Shown: positions 28,054-39,274, numbered from the stretch's first letter. The stretch is 64,000 nucleotides of DNA from Streptomyces sp. WAC08241 (GCA_007858575.1 CP042279.1:5148501-5212500), one strand, 5' to 3'. Notes: generated by a model from the letters alone, not told the origin. Translations and numbers: made by a program.

Positions 28054-30220
28054 TCACCTCCCCGTACGGGGAGTCGGCGCCCGCAGGCACTCCGGAAGCT
28101 CCTGCGCGTGGACGAGCGTCAGGCGCGACACGGCTCGGGTGAGCGCCACGTACAGTCGGTTCGCGCCGCGCTCCCCGGCCGCCGTGATCGCGGCCGGTTC
28201 GACCACCACGACGTGGTCGAACTCCAGGCCCTTGGCGAGGGCGGCGGGCAGGACGGCCACCCGCTCCGGCGCGCCGTGCGCGCCCGCCACCGCCTCCGCC
28301 ACCGGGCCCGCGAGGGCGTCGGGCGCGATCACGCCCACCGAGCCCTCCGCCGCGAGCGCCGTCCGTACCGCCTCCCGGACGCCGGCGAGGAGGTCCGCCG
28401 TCCGGTGGACGGTCACCTCGCCGTCCGTGCGCGCCGACCGGCCCGGCGGGACGTCCGCGCCCAGGTGCGGCAGGAGCCGGTTGGCGAGGTCCACGATCGC
28501 CGCCGGGACCCGGTGGCCGAGCGTCAGGGCACCACCCGCGCCTCCGGCTTCCCCAGGTGGGCGAGTTGTCCGCGCCAGTCGCGGGCGGCCCACGGGGTGG
28601 TGCCCTGGGCCAGGTCCCCGAGGACGGTGAGCGAGCCGAAGGCCGTGCGGCGGGCGACGGCCCGGCACTGCATGGGCGAGAGGTCCTGGGCCTCGTCCAC
28701 GACGACGTGGCCGTAGCTCCCGGGGCGTTCGATCAGGCCCGCGAGCTCGTCGAGGAGGACGAGGTCGGCGGCGGACCAGCGGGCCGTGCGGTACGAGCGC
28801 GGGGGCCGGGTCCAGCGGATCGCGTCCCGCTCGGCGGCGGTCAGGCCCGCGACACCGCGCGGGGCCGGGCCGGCACCGCTTGGGTCCGTACCGCCTTCCG
28901 GGTCGGCACTGCTCGGGGCCGTACAGCCGCCCGGATCCGTCCTGCCCAGGTCCGTGCCGCCGCCCGGATTCGCCCCTCCCAGGTCCGTACCGCCGCCCGG
29001 ATCCGCCCCTCCCGGGTCCGCGAGCAGCTCCGTCAGGACCTCCTCCGGGGTCGTCTTCGGCCAGCACGCGTCCAGGAACGCCGTCACCGGGCGCGACCGT
29101 TCGATCCGGCGCGTCCAGGCCGTGCCCCGGGCCCCGACCGGCGTTCGGCGAGCGACCGGAGGGCCCGGACGACCCGGGCGCGGACCCGCTCGCGGCCCGT
29201 GGCGTAGGGCGGCGCCTCCTCCCGTACCGCCGTGACGATCGCGGCGAGCCCGGCGGCCGGGAGCCGCCAGCGGTAGGCGCCGTCGGGGACGGTCAGGTCG
29301 TCCGCCGGGGCCGGGTCGACGCGGGCGTACAGCGCGCGGCGCAGCACCTCCGCCATCCGGGCGTCGTGCTTGACCCGGGCCGCCGCGTCGCCGTCCTCGG
29401 CGCGGACCGGATGGCGGGCGATCTCCTCGTCCAGGGTGGTCTGGCGGATCCCGGTCTCGCCGAGCGCGGGCAGCACCTCCGCGATGTACGCGAGGAAGGT
29501 CCGGTGTGGGCCGAGGACGAGGAGGCCGGAGCGGCGGATCCGCCGTGGGTGGGTGTAGAGCAGGTACGCGGCCCGGTGCAGGCCCACGGCGGTCTTGCCG
29601 GTGCCGGGCGCGCCCTGCACGCACAGGGAGGCGGCCGGGTCGGAGCGCACGAGGTCGTCCTGGTCGGGCTGGAGGGTGGCGGCGATGTCCCGCATGGGGC
29701 CGGTCCGGGGGCGCTCGATCTCCCGGGCGAGCAGGATCCCGGCCGCCTCTTCCCCGCCGTCCGCGAGGTACTCGTCCTCCAGGGCCGTCAGGTCCTCCGG
29801 GGCGCCGGAGCCGTTCGGGGCCCAGCCGAAGCGGCGGCGGCGCAGGACGCCCTGGGGGTCGTGGGCGCCGGCCTGGTAGTAGGCGCGGGAGACGGGGGCG
29901 CGCCAGTCGACGACGAGCGGCGGGGCGACCGGGTCCTCCGCGATCCGGCGGCGGCCGATGTGGTGGGTCTGGCCGTCCTCGCGGTCGAGGCGGCCGAAGA
30001 ACAGCGGCCCCGGGGCTGCTCCCCATCTCTCGGCCCGGCCGCGCAGATGGCGGCCGAGGGCCTCGGCGTCGGCGCCGGAGGCGGCCGTGTCCTCGCCGGT
30101 GACGACCTGTCCGGCCGCGTCCTCGGTCATGCGGACCAGGGCGGCGCGGCAGGCCTCGTGGTGGGAGCGCTCGCGGGCGAGCTCGGAGTCCGGGTGGGCG
30201 GCGGGGTCCAGTGACGTCAT
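28054..30220 (-). CDS. helR: UvrD-like RNA polymerase-recycling helicase (HelD/HelR family)
   Basis: About 720 residues from ATG 30220. An N-terminal coiled region (ERSHHEACRAALVRMTED), then GPLFFGRLDREDGQTHHIGR and PLVVDWRAPVSRAYY, the HelD/HelR signature. Walker A is VQGAPGTGKTAVGLHRAAYL. The DEAQ box appears in HVVVDEAQDLSPMQ and the last helicase motifs in LEFDHVVVVEPAAI and NRLYVALTRAVSRLTLVHA. HelD strips stalled RNA polymerase from DNA; HelR gives rifamycin tolerance. The class is clear; the exact paralogue is inferred. Frame breaks near 29140 and 28528, plus one in a Gly/Pro-rich insert near 28990, are of the common type. Confidence 0.85.
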
Positions 30221-30267
30221 TCCGACGAGCTTAACGGAAAACGTTACTGAGTTACATTTTTACTTGG

Positions 30268-30990
30268 TCAGGCGGTCCCTCCGTACGGAAGCCCCTTCCG
30301 CAGCGTCCCGAACGCCTTCCCCGCCGCCGCCACCGCGTCCGCCGCGACCGCGTCCGCCGTCTCGCCGCCCGCGATCCGGGCCGCGTTCCCGTCCGCGAGG
30401 ATCCGGAGCACGGCCACGATCTGCCCGGCGGCGAGCCGCGCCACCAGGGGTCGCCGCCGAGCGCGCCCGCGAGGGCCGCCTCCGTACCGGCCTGGTACGC
30501 GTGGAGGCGGGCGAGCAGCGCCGGGGTGCCGTAGAGGAGGCGGTGGTACGCCAGGACCTCGGGCGCGTCGCAGAGCCCGGTGACCGGATCGCGCCGCCCC
30601 AGGCCGTCGAGCAGGTGCGCGTACAGGGCGTCGAGCGGGGCGTGCCGGTGGCTCGCCCCGCCTCCACCACGCGGGCCGGCTCCTCCTGGTGGTCCGCGAA
30701 CCGGTGCAGGGCCAGGTCTTCTTTGGCCGGGAAGTACCGGAAGAGGGTCGGCTTCGAGACCTCGGCGGCGGCGGCCACCTCCGCGACGGAGACGCCGTCG
30801 AACCCGCGCTCCAGGAAGAGCGCGATCGCCGCGTCCGACAGGGCCTGCCGGGTGCGGGCCTTCTTGCGCTCGCGGAGACCGGGCTCGCGGGCGCCGGGCT
30901 CGCGGGCGCCGACCTCATGGGCAGCGGGGTCGCGGGTGCCGGGCTCGCGGGCGCCGGGTTCCCGGGCGCCACCCCCGCCGCGCCCGTCAC
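30268..30990 (-). CDS. TetR-family regulator with repetitive N-terminus
   Basis: The GTG start overlaps the stop of the next TetR gene (GTGA), so both are coupled. An unusual lead of tandem GAREPG units precedes LRERKKARTRQALSDAAI and the HTH GFDGVSVAEVAAAAEVSKPT-LFRYFP. The ligand-binding half ends GKAFGTLRKGLPYGGTA. Frame changes near 30970, 30660 and 30450 are needed. Its partner regulator and the ABC exporter lie upstream, the helicase downstream. Confidence 0.82.
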   Translation of the reverse strand: MTGAAGVAPGNPAPASPAPATPLPMRSAPASPAPASPVSASARRPAPGRPCRTRRSRSSWSAGSTASPSRRWPPPPRSRSRPSSGTSRPKKTWPCTGSRTTRRSRPAWWRRGEPPARPARRPVRAPARRPGAARSGHRALRRARGPGVPPPPLRHPGAARPPPRVPGRYGGGPRGRARRRPLVARLAAGQIVAVLRILADGNAARIAGGETADAVAADAVAAAGKAFGTLRKGLPYGGTA

Positions 30991-31959
30991 GACCGGGTCC
31001 CCTTCCCCGCCACCAGGACCGCGACCCCGTCCAGGATCCGGTCCAGGCCGAAGCGGAACTCGTCCTCCGGGGCGTCGGCGACGTCCAGCACGCCCGAGCC
31101 CAGGACCCGCGTCACCGCCGGGTACGCCTCCGGGTCCGCGAGCCGCCGCAGCGTGCGGGCGTACCGGGCCATGACCTCCTCCGGCGGGTCGTCGCCCGCG
31201 GCGACCACGGCGGCGAGGTCGGCCGTCATCGCGGCCTCGTTCTTCACGTAACCGGCCACGAGCATGGTCACCGAGAGCACGGAGCCTCGTCCAGGCCCGT
31301 CCCTCCAGGGCGACGAGGGCCCTCTCCCACCAGGCGACCATGTTCGGGGTCGCGGGCGGCCCGGCGACGGGGACCCGCAGCAGCCAGAGGTTGCGGTGGT
31401 AGACCTCGCGCATCGCCCAGGCCCAGGCCGCCATCGCCCCGCGCCAGTCGGTGCCGGGCGGGGGAGCTCGGGCGGGGCGCCCGTCGCGGCCTCCTGCATC
31501 AGGACGTACAGCTCGCTCTTGGCGGAGACGTACCGGTAGAGGGACATGGTCGAGACGCCCAGTTCCTTGGCGACCCGGCCCATGGAGACGGCGTCGAGGC
31601 CCTCGGCCGAGGCGAGGGCGACGGCCGCGCCGACGATCCGGTCCAGGGTCAGACCGGGCTTGGGGCTCTTGGTGGGGCGCTCCCGCACCCCCAGGCGGCC
31701 TCGATCGCGGGCGGCAGGAAGGACCCGCCACCGACCGCCCCGCCCGCCGAGCCACCGGCACGACCGCCCGACCGCCCACCCGCCGCACCACCGGCGCGTT
31801 TCCCCGACCGCCGATCCGCCGAGCCGCCCGCGCGATCGCCCGCCGAACCACCGGCACGCTCCCCGACCGCCCGCCCGCCGAACCACCGGCGCGCTCCCCC
31901 GGCCCCCGCCCGCCGGGCGGCCCCCGCTCGCCCTCCCGGCCGCTCTCGCCGTCCGCCAT
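30987..31959 (-). CDS. TetR-family regulator (TetR/AcrR, C-terminal DNA-drug type)
   Basis: MADGESGREGERGPP begins a long Gly/Arg-rich, repeat-containing lead of about 85 residues, then KPGLTLDRIVGAAVALASAE and the HTH SMGRVAKELGVSTMSLYRYV. The C-terminal domain has MLVAGYVKNEAAMTADLAAV and FRFGLDRILDGVAVLVAG, a TetR_C type seen in regulators of drug exporters. Frame changes lie in the low-complexity lead and near 31460 and 31285. It is divergent from the ABC exporter, with the dyad 32108-32145 between them, so it probably represses that operon and itself. Confidence 0.82.
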
Positions 31960-32107
31960 GACCTTCCGCCTCCGCACCTCGTCCACCTCACGGGCCGCGC
32001 GCGGACCGTGAGGCCCGTACGTCCCGTACGAACCGGCCCCGCACGCCTCGCACGAGCGCCCGCACGAGCGCCCGCACGGGCACCACGCTTGACGCCCATC
32101 CTAGTAA

Positions 32108-32145
32108 TGCGTAACCCTTACACAGTAACGCGTAAGGCATACGCA
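32108..32145. promoter_or_regulatory. Nested dyad between TetR and ABC genes
   Basis: tgcgtaacccttac and gtaaggcatacgca pair at 12 of 14 positions across a 10-base spacer that itself has another cgcgtaa/ttac partner. Position and symmetry suit a TetR operator controlling the exporter and the regulators. Just upstream (32050-32090) is a gcacgagcgccc tandem repeat. Confidence 0.75.
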
Positions 32146-32195
32146 GTACCGGCGCGGCGTCCCGTCGTGCCCTCCACGAGCCCAGGGAGCACGCC

Positions 32196-33160
<965 letters not shown>

Positions 33161-33168
<8 letters not shown>

Positions 33169-33919
33169 CGCCCTCTCCGCCGCGAGCGTCCTCGCCGGCC
33201 GCGGCATCCGGATCAGCCGCCGCAACCTCGACGCCGTCCTCACCTCGATGCTGCTGCCGGTCATGCTGATGCTGGTCTTCGTCTACTTCTTCGGCGGAGC
33301 CATCGACACCGGCACCGGCACCCGGTACGTCACCTACGTCGTTCCCGGCGTCTCGTCCTCTGCGCCGGGTTCGGCGCGGCGGGCACCGCCGTCTCCGTCA
33401 GCGAGGACATGCGGCGCGGGGTGGTGGACCGTTTCCGCACCCTCGACGTCGGCGGCACGCCGTTCCTGGCCGGACACGTCGCCGCGTCCCTCGCCCGCAA
33501 CCTGCTCTCCACCGCGCTCGTCCTCGGCGTCGCCTTCCTCATCGGCTTCCGCTCCGCCGCCTCGCCCGGCGGCTGGCTCGCGGCCGTCGGCCTGCTGCTC
33601 GCCTTCATCACCGCCGTCTCCTGGCTGTCGGCGGCAGCCGGTCTCGTCGCCAGGACGCCGGAGGCGGCCGGCGCGGTCACCTTCCTCATGATGTTCCTGC
33701 CGTATCCCAGCAGCGCGTTCGTCCCGATCGACAGCATGCCGGGCTGGCTGCACGGCTTCGCCGCACACCAGCCGGTGACCCCGCTGATCGAGTCGATGCG
33801 GGGCTGCTGCTCGGCCTGCCGGTCGGGAACGCGCCCTGGATCGCGCTCGCCTGGTGCGCGGGCCTGTGCGCCCTCGCACTCGCCGCCGCCGGCGTCTCTT
33901 CCGCCGCCGCACCCGCTGA
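33161..33919 (+). CDS. ABC-2 transporter permease (DrrB-type)
   Basis: GTG 33161 begins VSDALSAASVLAGRGIRISR. Six membrane helices, among them SMLLPVMLMLVFVYFFGGAI, LLSTALVLGVAFLIGFRSAA and AAGAVTFLMMFLPYPSSAFV; the loop PIDSMPGWLHGFAAHQPVTP is the DrrB landmark. The coupled ATPase is immediately upstream. Frame shifts near 33356 and 33812 restore a continuous protein ending in LFRRRTR at TGA 33917. Likely exports hydrophobic drugs or lipids. Confidence 0.9.
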
Positions 33920-33952
33920 GCCGCCCGGGGCGCGGCGGGGCCCGGGGACGGC

Positions 33953-35195
33953 TCAGAAGATGTCGGGCGAGAACGGCCGCAGCGGGGTGCGGAACAGCAG
34001 GTCGGCGCGGGCCGCCGCGCCGGGCGTGGCCTCTCGACGCGCCCGAGCCGGGCGAGCCGTACCGCCGAGCGGTCGCCGAACGCCAGCGTCCCCAGCTCCG
34101 CGACGTCGAGGACGAGGTCGGCGGACGCGTCCGTACGGACGCAGGAGGCGCCCTCCGGCGAGGCGTCGAGGCGGAAGCGCCCGCCCGCGAGGCCGTCCGC
34201 GTCCCGCACCTCCAGGACGAGGGCGTCCGCCACCGGGTACGCGCGGCCCTCCAGGAGCCGGGGCACGTCCAGGACCCGGACCCACAGCATGTCCGCGTGG
34301 GACACCGTCCTCGCCGCGCGCGGGTCCGGAAGGAGGTCCGGCAGCGGGTCGTCGGGCGCGCGGTAGCCGGAGCGGACGGTGGTCACCCAGTCCAGCGAGC
34401 AGAGGTAGAGCCACAGGGCGCGCTCGGCGGCCGGGGTGACGGCGATCAGGTCCCGCACGGTCGCGGTGTTCACCGGCTGCTTGGCGTCGTCCCACTTGTC
34501 GTCGGTGCGGTACGACACGAACCCCTCGGGCTCGCCGGACGCCGACCGGTACACCGCGTAGTACGGCTCCGTCCACGGGTCGAGCTGGAAGCCGAGGCCG
34601 GTGCCCTGGGCCCAGGTGCGCTCGGTCCGGTCGGTGACGCCGGCCCGGACCCCGGCGAGCCGGCGGTGCAGCGCGGGTCCGGTCTTGCGGATCTCGTCGC
34701 CGTCGCTCAGGTCGACGCGGCCGCCGTCCTCGGGGCGGCCCGAGCGGCGCGGGTCGAGCCCGGCCCGCCGCAGGTCCACGCTCCACTCGGTGGTCCAGCT
34801 CGCCGGACCGAAGCCGAAGCGGCCGTAGATCGGGTACTCGGCGGCGATCAGGGTCGCGAGCGCGTCGCCCCGCTCCTTCGCGACGGCCAGGTCGGCGGCC
34901 ATCATGCGGCTCAGCAGGCCCTGGCGCCGGTGCGTCGGCGAGACGGTCACCTGGGTGATCGCGTCGGCGGTGAGGCCGCCCCGCCGACCGTGCTGACCTC
35001 CTGCCGGAACGAGCGGAAGGTGGCGACGACCCGGTCCCGGTCGAACGCCCCGAGGGTCCGCGCCAGGTCCACGTGCGGCAGCCGGTCGGCCACGTCCCCG
35101 TCGGGCACGTCGGGCGGGCGGAGGAAACCGGTGCGCAGACCCCGCAGCCAGTCGGGGAACTCGGACTCCGTCACCGGACGTATGTCGACAGTCAT
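33953..35195 (-). CDS. Eis-family N-acetyltransferase
   Basis: GTG/ATG near 35195 starts MTVDIRPVTESEFPDWLRGL. The first GNAT domain contains VTVSPTHRRQGLLSRMMAAD, whose R-R-Q-G-L-L binds acetyl-CoA, and EYPIYGRFGFGPASWTTEWS is an Eis hallmark. A second GNAT-like domain (NTATVRDLIAVTPAAERALW) and the SCP2-like C-terminal domain ending FRTPLRPFSPDIF complete about 413 residues. Eis proteins acetylate several amines of aminoglycosides and peptides. Frame breaks at about 34976 and 34040. Confidence 0.93.
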
Positions 35196-35278
35196 CCTTC
35201 GACCCTACGCAGGCCCCGGACGGCCCCGCACCGGATTTTCGACCGCCCGGAAGCGGGGCGGAAGCACCCCGAGAAGCC

Positions 35279-35877
35279 TCAGGCCAGCAGGTCGTCGACC
35301 TGGGCCTCGCCCTCCCGGTACCGGCGGGCGATCTCCGCCCCGCAGTCGTCGGCCGTCCGCTGGAGCTCCTGCCGGCGCCGGGAGACCTGCTGCTCGTACC
35401 CCGCGAGCCGCCCCATCGCCGCGTGCAGCTCGTCGTCCGTGCGGGCCGTCAGGTCCGACAGCTCGACCTCGGACAGCATCTCGTTCGCGAGCCGCCGGTA
35501 CTCCTCCCCGCGCGGCGTCGACAGCGTCACGTGCCGGGCCGACGTGCGGTGCCGGGAGGGCACGTCGGCGAGGATCTCCGGGAGCCGGTCGAGGACCGGC
35601 GCCTCCGGATCGGTCCGGCGCGCCAGCTCGGCCCGCAGGATGTCGATCCGGCCCTGGAGCATCCGCCGCACGTAGCTCAGGTCGGCCTCGTCGCTCCGGG
35701 CCTCCCGGCGCAGCGCGCGCAGCTCGGGCAGTCCCAGCGTGCCGAGGTCCCACTGCGCCCGCTCCGGCAGGGCGGGCTCGGAGGTCCCGCTGCGCGGGCG
35801 GCCGCGTCACGGAGGAACCGCCCGCCCGCGTCAGCGGTACGGGACCGGACGGCGTGGGCCCGGTGCCAGGTGCACTC
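35279..35877 (-). CDS. rsiG: c-di-GMP-binding anti-sigma factor RsiG
   Basis: ATG 35877. The C-terminal 150 residues make an antiparallel helical pair with two exact copies of the RsiG c-di-GMP motif E-x3-S-x2-R-x3-Q-x3-D: EADLSYVRRMLQGRID (about 35645-35692) and EQQVSRRRQELQRTAD (about 35355-35402). Between lie LRAELARRTDPEAPVL and HVTLSTPRGEEYRRLANEML. RsiG with c-di-GMP sequesters the sporulation sigma factor WhiG. A frame change near 35795 affects only the N-terminal tail. The recognition rests on both motifs being complete. Confidence 0.93.
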
Positions 35878-36007
35878 ATGAGTTTCGTCCCTCGACCGGT
35901 GCGGAGCCGCACCGCCTGACACGCATGGTGCCACTCCCACCCGTGCGCGTGCAGGCGCTCTGCACCCGTTCGGCCCCTCCCGCGTTCGGGTGGGTAGGTT
36001 GGGGCGC

Positions 36008-36433
36008 ATGCGAGCAGTGGTGCAGAGGGTCGACGGCGCGAGCGTCGTCGTCGCAGGGGAGACCGTCGGTGCGATCGAGGGCGAGGGGCTGTGCGTCCTG
36101 GTCGGGGTGACCCATGACGACACCCCGGAGAAGGCCGCCCGATTGGCCGGAAAACTCTGGTCCGTCCGGGTGCTGGCCGACGAGAAGTCGTGCTCCGACG
36201 TGAACGCGCCGCTGCTCGTGATCTCCCAGTTCACCCTCTACGGAGACGCCCGCAAGGGCCGCCGCCCCACCTGGAACGCGGCCGCGCCCGGCCCGGTCGC
36301 CGAGCCCCTCGTGGACGAGGTCGTGCACCGACTGCGCGAGCTGGGCGCGCACGTGGAGACGGGCCGCTTCGGAGCGGACATGCGCGTCTCGCTCACGAAC
36401 CACGGCCCGTTCACGGTGCTGATCGAGGTCTGA
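36008..36433 (+). CDS. dtd: D-aminoacyl-tRNA deacylase
   Basis: Intact, 141 residues from ATG 36008 (MRAVVQRVDGASVVVAGETV). The active-site loop SQFTLYGDARKGRRPTWNAA and the C-terminal cross-subunit motif VSLTNHGPFTVLIEV (Gly-Pro) are exact for DTD. It removes D-amino acids and Gly wrongly attached to tRNA. Cytoplasmic dimer. It converges with the YgfZ gene, stops 5 bases apart. Confidence 0.97.
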   Translation: MRAVVQRVDGASVVVAGETVGAIEGEGLCVLVGVTHDDTPEKAARLAGKLWSVRVLADEKSCSDVNAPLLVISQFTLYGDARKGRRPTWNAAAPGPVAEPLVDEVVHRLRELGAHVETGRFGADMRVSLTNHGPFTVLIEV

Positions 36434-36437
36434 CGGC

Positions 36438-37413
36438 CTACGGCTCGACGACGACCTCCTGCGCGGCCGCCGTCGTCCCGGCGACCAGCGGGGCGTCCAC
36501 GGGAACGTTCCGCTTCACCAGGGCCAGGGCGATCGGGCCCAGCTCGTGGTGGCGGACGGCGGTGGTCACGAAGCCGAGCTGGCGCCCGTCCTCGCCGTCG
36601 GACGCGAGCCGGACCGGGGTGCCGTGGCCCGGCAGGAGCACCTCGCTGCCGTCCAGGTGCAGGAAGACCAGGCGGCGCGGGGCTTGCCCAGGTTCTGCAC
36701 GCGGGCGACGGTCTCCTGCCCCCGGTAGCAGCCCTTCTGGAGGTGGACGGCGCCGCCGATGAGGCCGATCTCGTGCGGGATGGTCCGGTGGTCGGTCTCG
36801 AAGCCGAGCCGCGGCCGGTACGCCTCGACCCGCAGCGCCTCGTACGCGAGGATCCCGGCCGCCGGGCCGTGCGAGGCGGCGAAGGACTCCAGGTCGGCGC
36901 GGGCAGGAACAGGTCGCGCCCGTGCGGGGTCTCCCGTACGACGACGCCCTCGGGGACCCCGGCGATGGAGCCGGCCGGGAGGTGGACGACCGCGGTGTCC
37001 TCCGTGCGGTCGGCGACCTCGACCCGGTAGAAGAACTTCATCGACTCCAGGTAGGCGATCAGCTCGCCCTGCGTGCCCGGCTCGACGTGCGCCCACACCG
37101 TCTCGCCGTCGTCGACGAGGTAGAGGGCGTGCTCGATGTGCCCGTTGGCGGAGAGGACCAGCGCCTCGGTAGCCGCCCGGGGGCAGGTCGGTCATGTACT
37201 GGGTGAGCAGCAGGTGCAGCTAGCTCAGCCGGTCGTCGCCGGAGACGGCGACGACGCCGCGGTGCGAGAGGTCGACGAAGCCCTCGCCCTCCGAGAGGGC
37301 GCGCTGCTCGCGGAACAGGTCGCCGTAGTGCGCGGCGACGCCCTCGTCGTGCCCTTCGGCGGCGACGGCGCCGGGCAGGGACAGCAGGGGCTGGTCGTGG
37401 AAGGTCGCTGCAT
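36438..37413 (-). CDS. ygfZ: Folate-binding protein YgfZ family
   Basis: Landmarks of the COG0354 T-protein-like fold: FVDLSHRGVVAVSGDDRL near the N-terminus, LVDDGETVWAHVEPGTQGEL and the family's signature KGCYRGQETVARVQNLG, followed by GRQLGFVTTAVRHHELGPIA. The protein uses folate to help repair or load iron-sulfur clusters. The frame changes near the start codon (37408), 37165, 36908 and 36682, and codon 37219-37221 is TAG where DRLSWLHLL expects Trp. Convergent with dtd. Confidence 0.88.
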
Positions 37414-37478
37414 GGGGAAAGCCTACGACTCCGTGTCCAGGCCCTGCCGGGCCGCCGGGCCCGGGGACGCGCGAGGGC

Positions 37479-37922
37479 CTACTCGCCCGCCGGGGCCTCC
37501 CCGCGCTTCTTCGCGGCGCAGTCCCCGCACCGCCCGAAGATCGCGAAGTGCTTCATGTCCGTCTCGAAGCCGAAGGTCTCGCGGAGCTTCCCGGTGAACT
37601 CGGCGGCCACCTCGACGTCCGCCTCGATCACCCCGGAGCAGTCCCGGCAGACCAGGTGGAGGTGGTGGTGCCGGTCGGCGAGGTGGTACGTCGGGGCCCC
37701 GTGCCCCAGGTGCGCGTGGTTGACGAGCCCGAGCTCCTCCAGGAGCTCCAGGTCCGGTACACGGTGGAGATGTTCACCCCGGAGGCCGTCTTGCGGACCT
37801 CGCAGAGGATGTCGTCGGGCGTCGCGTGCTCCAGCGCGTCGACGGCCTCCAGGACAAGCTGGCGCTGCGGCGTCAGCCGGTAGCCGCGCTGTCGCAGGTC
37901 GCTCTTCCAGTCGAGTGCTCAC
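37479..37922 (-). CDS. nur: Fur-family regulator, probably nickel regulator Nur
   Basis: GTG 37922. SDLRQRGYRLTPQRQLVLEA gives the winged-helix start, ISTVYRTLELLEELGLVNHA the recognition helix, and YHLADRHHHLHLVCRDC the metal-binding H-H-H-L-H cluster with a Cys pair repeated as FGRCGDCAAKK. From memory, Nur lies at this place in S. coelicolor and controls nickel uptake and superoxide dismutases; Zur and Fur paralogues cannot be told apart from sequence alone. Frame shifts near 37910 (extra base) and 37752. Confidence 0.85.
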   Translation of the reverse strand: MSTRLEERPATARLPADAAAPACPGGRRRAGARDARRHPLRGPQDGLRGEHLHRVPDLELLEELGLVNHAHLGHGAPTYHLADRHHHLHLVCRDCSGVIEADVEVAAEFTGKLRETFGFETDMKHFAIFGRCGDCAAKKRGEAPAGE

Positions 37923-37979
37923 CACGCCCCCAGTGTAGGAGGGCGCGGCGCACGGCCCCAGGGCTTCCCCGAACGGCTT

Positions 37980-38550
37980 CTAGCGGAAGAAGGCGATGCC
38001 GTCGTCCGGCATGTCGGGCAGGTTGCGGGCCATCTCCGCGACCTCCTCCGGCGTGACGACCTTCTTCAGGTGCGCCGACATGTACGGCCGCAGCGGGACC
38101 TCGGGGTCGCCTTCTCGCCCACCCACATCAGGTCGCTCTTGACGTAGCCGTACAGGCGCTTGCCCCCGCTGTACGGGCCCGAGGCGGCCGTGCGGGCGAC
38201 GGCGTCCGTCGCCAGGTCGATCTGCGGCTTCTGGTCGGCGAGCTCGCCGTACCAGATCTCCACGATGCCCTGGTCGCGGACCATGACGACCTCGACCTTG
38301 CGGTCCTTGTCGATCCGCCAGTACCCGCTCTCGCTCTCCAGCGGGCGGACCTTCTCGCCCTTCTCGTCCAGGACCCAGGAGTGCGAGTGGTACTCCAGGA
38401 AGTCCCGGCCGTCGTGGCTGAACGTCACGGACTGGCCGAAGTTGCACTTCTCGGCGCCGGGGAAGTCGGAGACGCCCGCGCCCTCCCACGTGCCGAGCAG
38501 GAACGCGAGGGGACGAGGTCCGGGTTGAGGTCGGACGGGATCTCGATCAT
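37980..38550 (-). CDS. Nitrobindin-like (FABP/DUF1794) protein
   Basis: ATG 38550 starts MIEIPSDLNPDL; then LAFLLGTWEGAGVSDFPG has the G-x-W-x-G-x-G motif of the ten-stranded barrel, followed by RDFLEYHSHSWVLDEKGEKV and YMSAHLKKVVTPEEVAEMAR. Nitrobindins bind heme with a conserved His and isomerise peroxynitrite. Length about 188 fits. Two deletions, near 38513 and 38108, break the frame. A Fur-family regulator precedes it on the genome downstream side. Confidence 0.88.
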
Positions 38551-38579
38551 GAGCAGCTCTGGCGTTCTCTAGAGGGGGA

Positions 38580-38678
38580 TTACCGCTGGCCCTGGTACAG
38601 CTTCTTCACGGTCAGACCCGCGAAGGCGAGCACGCCCACGCAGACCAGGACCAGCAGAGCTTCGAAGAAAATGATCAC
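38580..38678 (-). CDS. Small single-helix membrane peptide
   Basis: GTG 38678, with ribosome site gaggagc, encodes just 32 residues: VIIFFEALLVLVCVGVLAFA is one membrane helix, followed by GLTVKKLYQGQR. Too short for usual gene finders but with clean codon use, a good ribosome site and a TAA stop. Function unknown; I believe similar peptides occur at this spot in other streptomycetes. Confidence 0.7.
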   Translation of the reverse strand: MIIFFEALLVLVCVGVLAFAGLTVKKLYQGQR

Positions 38679-38779
38679 GGGGTGCTCCTCGACTGAGGTG
38701 TGAAGGCGGAACGGGCCGGACCCCAGCTTAGTGGCCCGGGGTCCGGCCCACTCGGTGAGGTGGGTCTCGGGGCGGGCGG

Positions 38780-39274
38780 TCAGCCGAGCAGTCGGTTCTG
38801 AGGGCGACCGTCTGCTGGGACGGCACGAGGAGCGCCCCGCCCGGACGCGTCCGGGTGACCACCGCGAGGACGTCACCGGCCTGGATGCAGGCCCAGCGGG
38901 TCTGCTCGGGGCCGTGGGGCTTCTTCTCCCGGAAGGCGCACAGGCTCGTGTCCGGCACCTCGACGTCGTCCGCCTGGACCGCCGTGTCCTTGTACGCCTC
39001 GGCGTGGCCCACCGGGCCGAACCGGAACAGGTGGACGCTGGTGCGGGTGCCGTCCGGCATCGTCCACGCCCGGGCGGCGACGTGCCGCGGGTGGAGTCCG
39101 CCGGCGTCCGCGCCGGTTCCCCGCGGAACTCCTTGCCGTAGAGCGAGAGGTACGCACCGGTGGACGTGAACCCGCCGTCCGGCTTCGGGTCGGCGTCGCG
39201 CCGGCCGGCGCGGGCAGCAGCAGCTCGCGCAGGTCGGCGTGGTGGACCTCCTCAATCCGTGCACCCCCTGACAT
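38780..39274 (-). CDS. Hypothetical protein
   Basis: Opens MSGGARIEEVHHADLRELLL and continues, through three frame changes near 39200, 39115 and 38801, with GAYLSLYGKEFRG, TMPDGTRTSVHLFRFGPVGH and ACIQAGDVLAVVTRTRPGGA, ending ALQNRLLG. The single-domain beta-rich protein has no signal peptide. Its start codon lies inside a 28-base dyad. It resembles Streptomyces hypothetical proteins around 165 residues; no function. Confidence 0.6.
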
